Source: Aspidapion aeneum | Lineage: Eukaryota; Arthropoda; Insecta; Coleoptera; Brentidae | NCBI GenBank assembly: GCA_963576565.1 | Contig: OY755042.1 | Location: 11,882,262 to 11,946,261, forward strand | DNA: 64,000 nucleotides | Direction: 5' to 3' | Shown: piece after piece, positions 12,101-24,100 of the stretch | Position numbering within the stretch: the stretch's first letter is position 1 | How the letters are laid out: each line of letters starts with the position of its first letter | Made by a program: the position numbers and the translations under genes | The notes under the pieces: model-generated | Databases searched by the model: none | Told to the model about the DNA's origin: nothing | The model's input: the letters and a program-made list of their open reading frames with translations, nothing else

Positions 12101-15100
12101 ACTCAAATTAGACGTAAAGAATCAACGTCTGAAAGGATGAGATCACCTTTTCGTGTGTTAAAATTTTTCTAATCGCAAAATGGGCGATTTGCCAATATAA
12201 TTATCAAATACCAAATTGCAAGTAATGCAAGGACTTAAAACTATAAACAACAAATGAAATTAAAGAAAGAAAAATAAGAAAAAAGTTTTCTGCTTCGGCC
12301 GGGGATCGAACCCGGGATCTCTTGCTATCTAGGCAAACATTCTACCACTGAACCACCGAAGCCACACATAAATTTTTCGGAAAACCTCTATCTATGCGGG
12401 CCGCGGTACCTCAATACAAGAACGAGAGACACTCAGGTATTAACTCGACCAAGTCATCCAACCTATCTCTAAATTCTTCTTTCCCACTGTCAAAGGTATG
12501 ATAACTCAAATTAGACGTAAAGAATCAACGTCTGAAAGGATGAGATCACCTTTTCGTGTGTTAAAATTTCTAATCGCAAAATGGGCGATTTGCCAATATA
12601 ATTATCAAATACCAAATTGCAAGTAATGCAAGGACCTAAAACTATAAACAACAAATGAAATTAAAGAAAGAAAAATAAGAAAAAAGTTTTCTGCTTCGGC
12701 CGGGGATCGAACCCGGGATCTCTTGCTATCTAGGCAAACATTCTACCACTGAACCACCGAAGCCACACATAAATTTTTTCGGAAAACCTCTATCTATGCG
12801 GGCCGCGGTACCTCAATACAAGAACGAGAGACACTCAGGTATTAACTCGACCAAGTCATCCAACCGATCTCTAAATTCTTCTTTCCCACTGTCAAAGGTA
12901 TGATAACTCAAATTAGACGTAAAGAATCAACGTCTGAAAGGATGAGATCACCTTTTCGTGTGTTAAAATTTCTAATCGCAAAATGGGCGATTTGCCAATA
13001 TAATTATCAAATACCAAATTGCAAGTAATGCAAGGACCTAAAACTATAAACAACAAATGAAATTAAAGAAAGAAAAATAAGAAAAAAGTTTTCTGCTTCG
13101 ACCGGGGATCGAACCCGGGATCTCTTGCTATCTAGGCAAACATTCTACCACTGAACCACCGAAGCCACACATAAATTTTTCGGAAAACCTCTATCTATGC
13201 GGGCCGCGGTACCTCAATACAAGAACGAGAGACACTCAGGTATTAACTCGACCAAGTCATCCAACCGATCTCTAAATTCTTCTTTCCCACTGTCAAAGGT
13301 ATGATAACTCAAATTAGACGTAAAGAATCAACGTCTGAAAGGATGAGATCACCTTTTCGTGTGTTAAAATTTCTAATCGCAAAATGGGCGATTTGCCAAT
13401 ATAATTATCAAATACCAAATTGCAAGTAATGCAAGGACCTAAAACTATAAACAACAAATGAAATTAAAGAAAGAAAAATAAGAAAAAAGTTTTCTGCTTC
13501 GGCCGGGGATCGAACCCGGGATCTCTTGCTATCTAGGCAAACATTCTACCACTGAACCACCGAAGCCACACATAAATTTTTTCGGAAAACCTCTATCTAT
13601 GCGGGCCGCGGTACCTCAATACAAGAACGAGAGACACTCAGGTATTAACTCGACCAAGTCATCCAACCGATCTCTAAATTCTTCTTTCCCACTGTCAAAG
13701 GTATGATAACTCAAATTAGACGTAAAGAATCAACGTCTGAAAGGATGAGATCACCTTTTCGTGTGTTAAAATTTCTAATCGCAAAATGGGCGATTTGCCA
13801 ATATAATTATCAAATACCAAATTGCAAGTAATGCAAGGACCTAAAACTATAAACAACAAATGAAATTAAAGAAAGAAAAATAAGAAAAAAGTTTTCTGCT
13901 TCGGCCGGGGATCGAACCCGGGATCTCTTGCTATCTAGGCAAACATTCTACCACTGAACCACCGAAGCCACACATAAATTTTTCGGAAAACCTCTATCTA
14001 TGCGGGCCGCGGTACCTCAATACAAGAACGAGAGACACTCAGGTATTAACTCGACCAAGTCATCCAACCGATCTCTAAATTCTTCTTTCCCACTGTCAAA
14101 GGTATGATAACTCAAATTAGACGTAAAGAATCAACGTCTGAAAGGATGAGATCACCTTTTCGTGTGTTAAAATTTCTAATCGCAAAATGGGCGATTTGCC
14201 AATATAATTATCAAATACCAAATTGCAAGTAATGCAAGGACCTAAAACTATAAACAACAAATGAAATTAAAGAAAGAAAAATAAGAAAAAAGTTTTCTGC
14301 TTCGGCCGGGGATCGAACCCGGGATCTCTTGCTATCTAGGCAAACATTCTACCACTGAACCACCGAAGCCACACATAAATTTTTCGGAAAACCTCTATCT
14401 ATGCGGGCCGCGGTACCTCAATACAAGAACGAGAGACACTCAGGTATTAACTCGACCAAGTCATCCAACCGATCTCTAAATTCTTCTTTCCCACTGTCAA
14501 AGGTATGATAACTCAAATTAGACGTAAAGAATCAACGTCTGAAAGGATGAGATCACCTTTTCGTGTGTTAAAATTTCTAATCGCAAAATGGGCGATTTGC
14601 CAATATAATTATCAAATACCAAATTGCAAGTAATGCAAGGACCTAAAACTATAAACAACAAATGAAATTAAAGAAAGAAAAATAAGAAAAAAGTTTTCTG
14701 CTTCGGCCGGGGATCGAACCCGGGATCTCTTGCTATCTAGGCAAACATTCTACCACTGAACCACCGAAGCCACACATAAATTTTTCGGAAAGCTCTATCT
14801 ATGCGGGCCGCGGTACCTCAATACAAGAACGAGAGACACTCAGGTATTAACTCGACCAAGTCATCCAACCGATCTCTAAATTCTTCTTTCCCACTGTCAA
14901 AGGTATGATAACTCAAATTAGACGTAAAGAATCAACGTCTGAAAGGATGAGATCACCTTTTCGTGTGTTTTTCTTTCTTTAATTTCATTTGTTGTTTATA
15001 GTTTTAGGTCCTTGCATTACTTGCAATTTGGTATTTGATAATTATATTGGCAAATCGCCCATTTTGCGATTAGAAATTTTAACACACGAAAAGGTGATCT

Positions 15101-18100
15101 CATCCTTTCAGACGTTGATTCTTTACGTCCAATTTGAGTTATCATACCTTTGACAGTGGGAAAGAAGAATTCTTGTATTGAGGTACCTCGTTCTTGTATT
15201 GAGGTACCGCGGCCCGCATAGATAGAGGTTTTCCGAAAAATTTATGTGTGGCTTCGGTGGTTCAGTGGTAGAATGTTTGCCTAGATAGCAAGAGATCCCG
15301 GGTTCGATCCCCGGCCGAAGCAGAAAACTTTTTTCTTATTTTTCTTTCTTTAATTTCATTTGTTGTTTATAGTTTTAGGTCCTTGCATTACTTGCAATTT
15401 GGTATTTGATAGGTTATAACTCTCTTATAGATTTGGATATATCTGTTACCATGGCAATCAACAGATTTTCTGGATGGGCATAACACCCATTTCTTTGAAG
15501 GACTGGATTAATAATTTTTGAAATATCCTCTTCAAAATTTCTGGACCATCTAATTATATTTAATAAATGACGAGGGCCTTCTCTACATAACGGATTAAGT
15601 TTGATATGGAACCATAAAGGTGTGTAAACCTTAACTACGTATTCGCTTAGTACTAGAAGGTTAGAATATAAAGTCTTAGTATTCCATTGGCAGTTAGCCA
15701 ACGGGAATGGGATAATTTGTCCGGGGTTCTATTTGCTAGGCTGTCCGTACTAAGGTCACTCATCGTAAAGCAAGGTCCGTACAAACGCCAGAAGTAACTG
15801 CTTGACATATATCCCATAAATACTTTTGATCCGTACTTAGATCATCGGAAATAAGCCTGGTAAATTTTCAGTTTATATCGGATGAAATGAGAGAACTGCC
15901 AAATTTTCACAGGTTTCTAAAGCTTTCCCTATAGTGCCTGAATATCCACGAGACCCAGTTGATTGCCCGTCTAAATTTTGAAGTAAGTGCCTTAGAGGTA
16001 ATTCGTTTGCATGAAAAAGGTAAATTAGCCACTGAACGGGACGCTTAAGATATAGTTCCAACATTCGTGTGGCACCATTTGTAGCAAGGACAAGAAAACA
16101 AACGTAGCGAACGAAGTCGCATTTTAACGCGGGACAATTCGTCGCTTTCATGACATAAGGCCCTAACTTGAGATAGAGCCAAAATGTGCGAAGGTCTGCG
16201 TTAGTTTCTAACTAGTGCATACCTATCTCAAAATTCATTTATTTCGTTATAAAACTTACAAAACACATGGTCCGATCTGAAATTTTGACGTATACTTTTA
16301 CAACATCTTAAGATAATATAGATTGTAAAAATCGAGATAGTTAACAGTTACAAATTCATATATATATACACTGCTGCCAGCAAAATAAAAAAAGTGATTT
16401 AAACAATAACTATTATCGTAGTTAGTATAATATGCATATTATGGTGAAACTTCACGGCCTTTAAGGAGCCTCTAAAATATTTTCAATTTAATTGTGCTTT
16501 TAACACGTTATTTTAAGTACCCACAGACAACTTTTGCACGCTACCCCATTTCGAATTTCGGAAATTTAATTTTTCGCTCCACCCTACTGTACAGCGACCA
16601 TCTTCACTTTGTTGTTTTGTTGACAAGATACGTCAAAAATGTGTTCTTTTTTTCAAAATGTCTGATTCTGCGTTAATTTAAAAAAAGAATAACTATAAAA
16701 AAGTGTAGTAAACAACTTTGTAGTAGACTACATTTTGCTCAATAATTCGTGTTATAACCAAAAACTTCATAAGAGCTTTAGTTTCTGAGATGTTTACGAA
16801 ACACTGTTATATCATGGCTTTCCTTGAAGTGTGCTAATAGACTAGCTAGATATTTTTTGATGGTCAATTGACAAGTTTAGGCCAAAAATAAATTTGCCCG
16901 GTCAAATACCTAAACTTTAGTACCAAGTACTAAGTACACTTCAACCTAATTTGAATCACCTCGTACCTCAAAGAGCTTCCTCGAAGTTCTGGTGCAGCGT
17001 GCTCAGCATTTTGGATTAGGGGTGGCTGATGCATAGCACAGTCAAAATTATATACCACCGATTATAATGGAACAAACTGTATCTTTTATCGGTCACCTTA
17101 AAATCCAAGACAGAATGAAAAAAGATCGTTTATTATTATTTTTTCATTCTTAGAAAAGCTCTATATTCGCAATATGCAACGAGGTAAGGACCCTTTTTGT
17201 TTGAAAATTCGTAGACAATGATTGAGTGGAAACAAAATTTCGGATTTGTCGTTATTTATTTTAAACACGACGTTGCCGTTAGTAAGTATCTCTAATCGTT
17301 TTCAAGTATAAACTGTTTACACTTGAAAACGGTTAATGATAACTTATAACCGAAACGTCTTGTTTAAAATAAATAAAGATAATGGAAGTAAGAAACTTTG
17401 TTTGTGAGGTAAGGATCATTGAACTCGGTTTAGTGGTTCCCGAAATGTTTGTTAACCATTGTTTTACATACTATATAATTGCCTTGCTGTTTCTCTACTT
17501 TTAGTTTTTCATAAATTAATCGATAGCTCTTTAAAGATTAGATCAGATATTTTCCGCCATCTTAAAATACAAACACAATCGTTAAAACAAACACTAATCT
17601 CTAACGATTTAATGACGTAATTTTAATTATTAGTACCTTGTTATACGTGGTGGAACAAGATCATTAAAAAAAAATAAAAATAAAAAAGGATCCTAACATT
17701 TTTCAACATAAGAAAAAGTGATCTTTTGTAGAGGGTCAAATTTGATTTAATCCACCATATTGGATTTTAAGATGGCGCACATGTTAATAGTCATCTTATA
17801 AATTGGTAAAAAAATTTTTTTAGGTCGCAAGCTTTTATAAAATGCACTAAAAATTAAAAAATTATTTTCTAACATCCTAATATTCTCATAATAATAAGAG
17901 CGATGGCCGACTGATGGAAATTTTGACGATGTTAGCACGATAAGATATCCGTATCAATTAAATATCACTATTTGCAAGAATCAATCTAGCGAAAAAATGC
18001 AGAGGTACCAAACCCACCCAACCCGACCCAAGATACCCCAGCATTTCTTTGACATAGGTATGGCAATGGCATAGCATTGCGGCACATCAAACATATCTTT

Positions 18101-21100
18101 GATGACCTGCTATGTTGAATATTCTTTAAGTGTTTAGATCACAAATTTAGATTAACTTATGCTTTGATTTGCGGCCATCGCTTTTTTTGGATGTTGGAGA
18201 AAATTATTTTTTAATTTTTAGTGTATTTTATAAAAGCTTGTGACTTAAAAAAAAATTTTACCAATTTATTTTCTACTTTTTAGCCTCAGCTATCTCCTCT
18301 ATTAAATGAAAATATTTGTTCAATAACAGAACAGAAGAGTTTATTCTAGATTATAATGAAATCGCTGATCGTGAGTTGTTTGGAAACTCATTTTTCTATT
18401 GGGGGAAAGAGAGGGTGGGGGTAGAGGTACAAATATATTTTTTGTTTGGGCTGTATTGCCATCGGACCTTTATGCATATACCAAATTTTATAAAAGTCAT
18501 TTAAAGTGAAGTGTGTCAAAAAAGCATTTTTTATGGATGGGGGTGGGAGGTAGAGTGGGAGGACAATTTTTCATTATTGTTGTATTGTCATCGGACCACT
18601 ATATGTATACTAAATTTCATCCAAATCGGATAATGGGAAGTGTGTCAAAAACACATTTTTCTATAGATGGGGTTGGGGGTAGGGGTGGGAGGATATTTTT
18701 TTTCTTATTGTTGTATTATCATCGGAACACTATGTGTATACCAAATTTTATCCAAATCGTATAACGGGAAGTGTGTCAAAAACACATTTTTCTATAGAAG
18801 GGGTAGGGGTGGGAGGATATTTTTTCTTGATGTTGTATTGTCATGGGACCACTATGTGTGTACCAAATTTCATCCAAATCGGATAATGGGAAGTGTGTCA
18901 AAAACGCTTCACAAGATTTGATAGATAGTTAGACAGAACATCTGAAGCTAAATAAAAGCTTGTAAAAAAAGAGCAATCGATCTTCACCATGATGTTTTTT
19001 ATTTTATTGAAATCGGTTCAATAATAATGATCTAACTATTAAATGAATGCACCGTATAATCTGTAAGACAACGGTTGAAACTAAAATTTATATTTCGGGA
19101 ACGACTGAACCAATTTTAGTGATTAATACCCTTTGTGCGAGCAGATCTTTTTTATAAATTCAAAACCTTGCTGGAAATATAACTGCAAACGGGCTTTTTA
19201 AGGGTCTTCTGGCCGCCTTCTTGGCTGTAAGTTTTGATAATGGTCTTTTAAAGAGAAGCATCCTTACCATGATCACTTTAATAAAATCTGTTTTAAAAAA
19301 ATTTAATTTATGAGCAAATAAATGCATAGATAGAGTTGAGAAGGCAATCGGTATAATCGGTTAAACAATGGTTGAAACAAAAATTAATTTTTTGAAAACC
19401 ACTATACTAATTTGCACGTCGTTGTCTTCGAATGAAAAAAAAATCTAAAAATTTTTGAAACAAAAATAAACGAACCTCTTTAAATAGCCAAGTTTGAATC
19501 TGTCTGCCATTTTGGATTTTAAGACGCGTACAAAAAAAACTTCTGCTAAATTCCTTGCAAAGTTTAGTTTATTCCAACAAAATCCGTGCCGCTAAATTGC
19601 AATCTTAATGTGGTAAATAAAGAACTAACTAACTAAAGAACTAACTAACTGTTAGAGAGACCCATGTCCCCTCACCCTCCGCACGCCTATGGGTAATAAT
19701 AGTTTATTAATTGGTATTTCAGAATTCCTCGAGACGGGCAGTCTCATAAGTCTTGGATAGAAGCCCTGGGAATTGACGAAAACAACTTTAAATTCACCAA
19801 ATCAAAATTTGTGTGCTCAAAGCACTTCAAATCTTCAGACTACGTTGGACCTTTGAATAGACCAAGATATTTAAAAATGGGAGCTCTGCCTTCTTTGCTT
19901 TTGAATGGTTCTGATGAAGCTAAGCCGATGACGACTTCTCTTCCTACATTTGAACAAGATGAGGAGTAAGTTTAAAAATTATTTTTTTGCATATTAAGCC
20001 GCGTCCAGATCAATAAATTTGTGTGTTGAATTCGACAAAAATATTTGCGGCGCAATGTCTCTCTTATTATTAATATGTCGTAGGTAATTCAGTATTATAT
20101 AAACTGCACACTTTTTCTTAACAATAAGTTGGGAGGACATGATGGCACCCAAACAATAACTATATACACACTATGTGACACAAATATTTCAAAACATAAA
20201 TTCAAGTCCACATTAAAACAAGCACTCGACGGTCGTTCGGCGCAAATCTCTTTGATGTTGGCAGAAAAACAGACAGACCGGTGGATAGCGTGCGTTGTAT
20301 TTGGCGCACAAATTTGCGTGTTTTTTTGTGCGGCGGCACACAGTCCACATCTATAAATATTTTGACGAACACGAACAAATTTACGTCAAATACAACGTAC
20401 AACACACAAACTCTGGTATTCCAAGGCTATAAACCCATAGGAGTAGTAGTAGTAGTGTGGGGTAGGCTCTAGGCCTAGCGACTAGGCACATGCGCCCTTT
20501 TCGCCAACCCCCAGGCATTTCCCCTACTGCGTCCTTCCTTCGTTAAGGAAACTGCCCGTCTTCTGTACAAAGGCCAGAATATCGGGCCACCTCAAATTCA
20601 GAAGGTCCTCCGTCTCAACGGCTTCCTCTTCGAATACCTCTTGCCTCCTTGTATGCTTCACATCATAAGAGGAAATGCGCGGATGTCTCGTCTTCGGCCC
20701 TATAACGCTCGCACGTCGCGTCTTCCTTCACTCTCATCTTCACTAAGTGTCCTTATAGGACGCAGTGTCAGGTTAGGACTCCCACTATGTCTCCCACCCA
20801 TCTTCATGTCTGTTACATACTCCTTTGCCTGTCTGGCGTTTCCTGTGTTGGTCAGTTTCTTTTGTATCTCTTTTTAGGTCCATTTCATTTGCCCTCTTGT
20901 GAGCCCCAGGAAAGATTCTGGTGTGACGAATTTCTGCCGGGATCCTGGTGAGTTCGTCCACTTTCTCGTTTCCTGGGACGCCCATGTGGCCTGGAACTCA
21001 TAAGAGCTCCACCTTTGTTACTACGGCCAACTCCTTAAGTGCATCCGCGCACTCCTGCACCAAACCCGCGGACATGGTTGCAGAGTGCTTTCAGCGCAAC

Positions 21101-24100
21101 TTGACTGTCTGAACAGATGCATAGGCGCTTTCCTGTTTCGTTCCTAATTTCTTCCTTCCATGTTACCGCCAGTATAGCGTAAACCTCCACCTGGAAGACT
21201 GTTGCATTGGATCCCAGCGAGTAGCTTTTTCCAATAGCATTGCTTTCCACGTACACTCCTGCAGCGGTCGAATTTCGGTCTGTCAGCCTTGATTCGTCTG
21301 TATAGCAGACCGTGGCATCGCTAAGGAATTCAACCCCGTCCTTTTTTTATGCATCTCTTGGCGGTATGGTTACACGGTATCTCCTTTTCTCCCTTAACCG
21401 CTTCTCGGGCATCGTTAGCCTGTACTTCGATAGATGAATCTCCTTTCCCGTCACAATCGCGATCTCCGAATCTCCTTTTTGTCCACCGCTCCTTCTCCAC
21501 ACGCCCGCGGCCCTTGCTTCCTTCTTTATCCAGGTGGACAGCAATGGGAGGCCTAGGATAGTATTCAGGGTTATGTTAGGAGTAAACCTTAAAGCTCCAG
21601 TGATGCTCAAAGTCGCCAGCCTCTGCAGGCTTTCGAGCTTTTTGGCGTTAGTGGTTTTCATTGCCCCCGACCACCAGATCACGGATCCGTATTCGATCCT
21701 CGGTCTTGTATTGTACTATTTTTGGTTTCAAGTTTCTACCCGGTTTGACCTATAGCCACCAAATTAGCTATGAGGTAAGCCAAATATCGACCTTTTCGAA
21801 CCTTGAACACCACTGTATCCTAGATGACCACTAAGCACAATCAGGGGCGTGCAAAAATATTTTTTCATAAATTTTCCTTTTTATGACCAAAACGGAGTTT
21901 CTCCTTCTGTAGGTGATCTAATATCAACTCTAGGTAAGTGCAAAACGCGTATTATTGAGGTTTGAGCATTTATGCCGAGACGGTTTTTTTCATTTTTGTT
22001 AAAATATCAACATTGGCGTCAGAATTCTTTTTTGTAAAAATGACAGTTATTTCGCCCACACACGAATTTTCTGACTCCACTACAGATGATTTTGCTGCCG
22101 CCTTAGTACAAATCGTAAAGCAGAGCTTATGCCAAGTGTGCTATCTGATTTTTGTTGTTTTATCTCACAAACGAAAGTTTTAAAAATTGAAAAAAGTGAA
22201 TTGTGAATTGTATCTGAACCAGAAATGTTATGCTTTGGTTCTGCTTGGCGTCTCGAGCATTTTAAGGTATCATACGCAAAAATTGGTTGAGAAATAAAAG
22301 AGTAAGTGAAAGTGTAAATTTATACGTCTACTTAAACAAAATAATATGGTAAAATAATTCTAAAATTATTTTGCAAAATCTGTTGATGATCATACCAACC
22401 TCTTGCGTTTACACATGTAAGCAACTTAGTTTTAAAACATTAAAGGATAATAATAATTAATATTACGCTATTTACTGTGAAAATTAGTATGGATGCAGGT
22501 CCTCTTGAGGAAAAAAATGGATTTTACTCGTTACCTTACATTTCTTCGTGTAAATGTGATTTGCTTTTTCCAAATTCACTCTTGCCCCTTGCTGCTGCGA
22601 GTCTTCTGTGCCTTGCCCTGTTAATTATCTAGTACATCATACAGTGATTAGGCCAAAATCTCAAAACTCTCTGTCCGAGCGTAGGACCCTTTTCGAGGGA
22701 TGAAAGGGTCACTCTCGACCACTGGAGCGTCCTTACTGATAGTAAAGGACACCAAAAAAAAATTACTCTTCCATTGTCCTGGGGCCCCTTTTCCATGAAT
22801 TATCCGCCCTTAAGTATCCGCCGCCCGGGGTTGTCTCATCTTTGAGTTTACCGACATTAACAAAGCTGGCTTCCACTAAAGTCCACTTCACAATCGAAAG
22901 TTGAAAGTTTTTTAGAGAACAGAACCAGTGCCAATGTTGAAGAAATGCAAAGCGCAATGGTAACATTTCATTTAATTTCACTGTATTTTGAAAACCACTG
23001 AATAAGGCGCTGACTGTGACGTAGCAGCTTGAAAAGTGCACCCGACACAAACTATGATTCCGGAACGTACCATCATCCAAAGCCCCCTTCTGATCACAAA
23101 GAAAAAACAAAATCCATTCTTTTCATTGACTGAACTCTCACATTATTATCCGATAATTTACTCTCTTTTTAAATTAATGCATTATTAATTAATTAGTAAT
23201 TAATTCTAATCGTGTTTACTGGCATAGTTGGCTGCCAGCACGGTTGTCACATAATACTAACAAATTAGTTAGTTATTAAAAATTCCGTTGACTGACGCTC
23301 ACGTGTCTGATAGCGGGTAAAAACGCAATAAACGTTGATCTGGCCTGAAAGGCAGAAAGAGCTGTCTTAGGGCTCGGACTAGTTTGTTTCTTTTTATTTG
23401 TTTTCGATCTTTTCATTGTTCGATATGTATAGCAGGTTATTTCGCCTGCTTTTGTTATTGTTTCTCTCGTATCTCGGTAGATGGCGCGTCTTGCGAAAGT
23501 TTTCTCACTATTTACATAGGATTAGAGACAAAACAAACTTAATTCATAATAAAAATAAAAAAAAATATTGTTTTGTATATTTTTTAAGTAAATGTAGAGG
23601 TTTAATGTCTTTAATGCTTTGTAGTAGATTATTGTAAATGGTAATACCTGAATATAATAAACATTTTTTGCCAATATTTGTTTTAAACTGTATTAATTTT
23701 AAATGGTATTGCGCATGTCTGGTACGTAGCACGAGTGGCTGCACGGTCTGAAAAGCTTGCGGCTTGCAAACACGTCGCATCGTGCTGGCATGCGTGTTAT
23801 CATTAAAAATGGTTGATTGATTGAGTTGATTCCCATATGCCTTGCTTGCTGTTGTTCAACTCCGTGCACGAACACGATTAGAAATGCAGCTTTAGTCTTG
23901 TCCTGTGACTGATGAAAAACAATATAACACCGAATTTTCTTTTCTTTCCAGCAATGACGATGATGTAGAACCACCCATAATTGAAAGCATACCTCAGTTT
24001 TTCGAAACCTGCCGAGGATGCCTCAAGTCCTGCCCCGACGGCAAATCTCTGCTTGGCGAAGATAAGGAGACCACTGAGCTAATCAATAAATTCTTGTCTG

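Larger units (their letters stand above)
11439..15410. repeat. Array of ten ~402-bp tRNA-like units, last one inverted, flanked by 13-bp duplication
   Basis: Nine head-to-tail units on the minus strand (tRNA-like starts at 11486, 11889, 12292, 12693, 13095, 13496, 13898, 14299, 14700; spacing 401-403) are followed by a tail-to-tail inverted unit on the plus strand. Units are nearly identical across gene and spacer. The array is bounded by AGGTTATAACTCT at 11426-11438 and 15411-15423, which reads as a target-site duplication in the transposon ORF. It therefore looks inserted as a mobile unit, or amplified in place after insertion of one or two units. Confidence 0.92.
10711..16589 (-). mobile_element. 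TIR DNA transposon relic carrying a tRNA-like array
   Basis: Ends are CAGTAGGGTGGAGCGAAA at 10711 and its inverse ending 16589, with TA on both sides (the match extends further as CTGTA/TACAG, so the exact boundary is uncertain). Without the internal array at 11439-15410 the element is about 1.9 kb. It carries remnants of one minus-strand ORF on both sides of the array. I recall similar ORFs as uncharacterised repeat proteins in insects and cnidarians but cannot name the superfamily. Confidence 0.8.

Noticed and set aside
11439..15410. CRISPR-like interpretation of the tandem array
   Set aside because: Units are 402 bp and homogeneous throughout, with no short repeats separating unique spacers, and the genome is eukaryotic.
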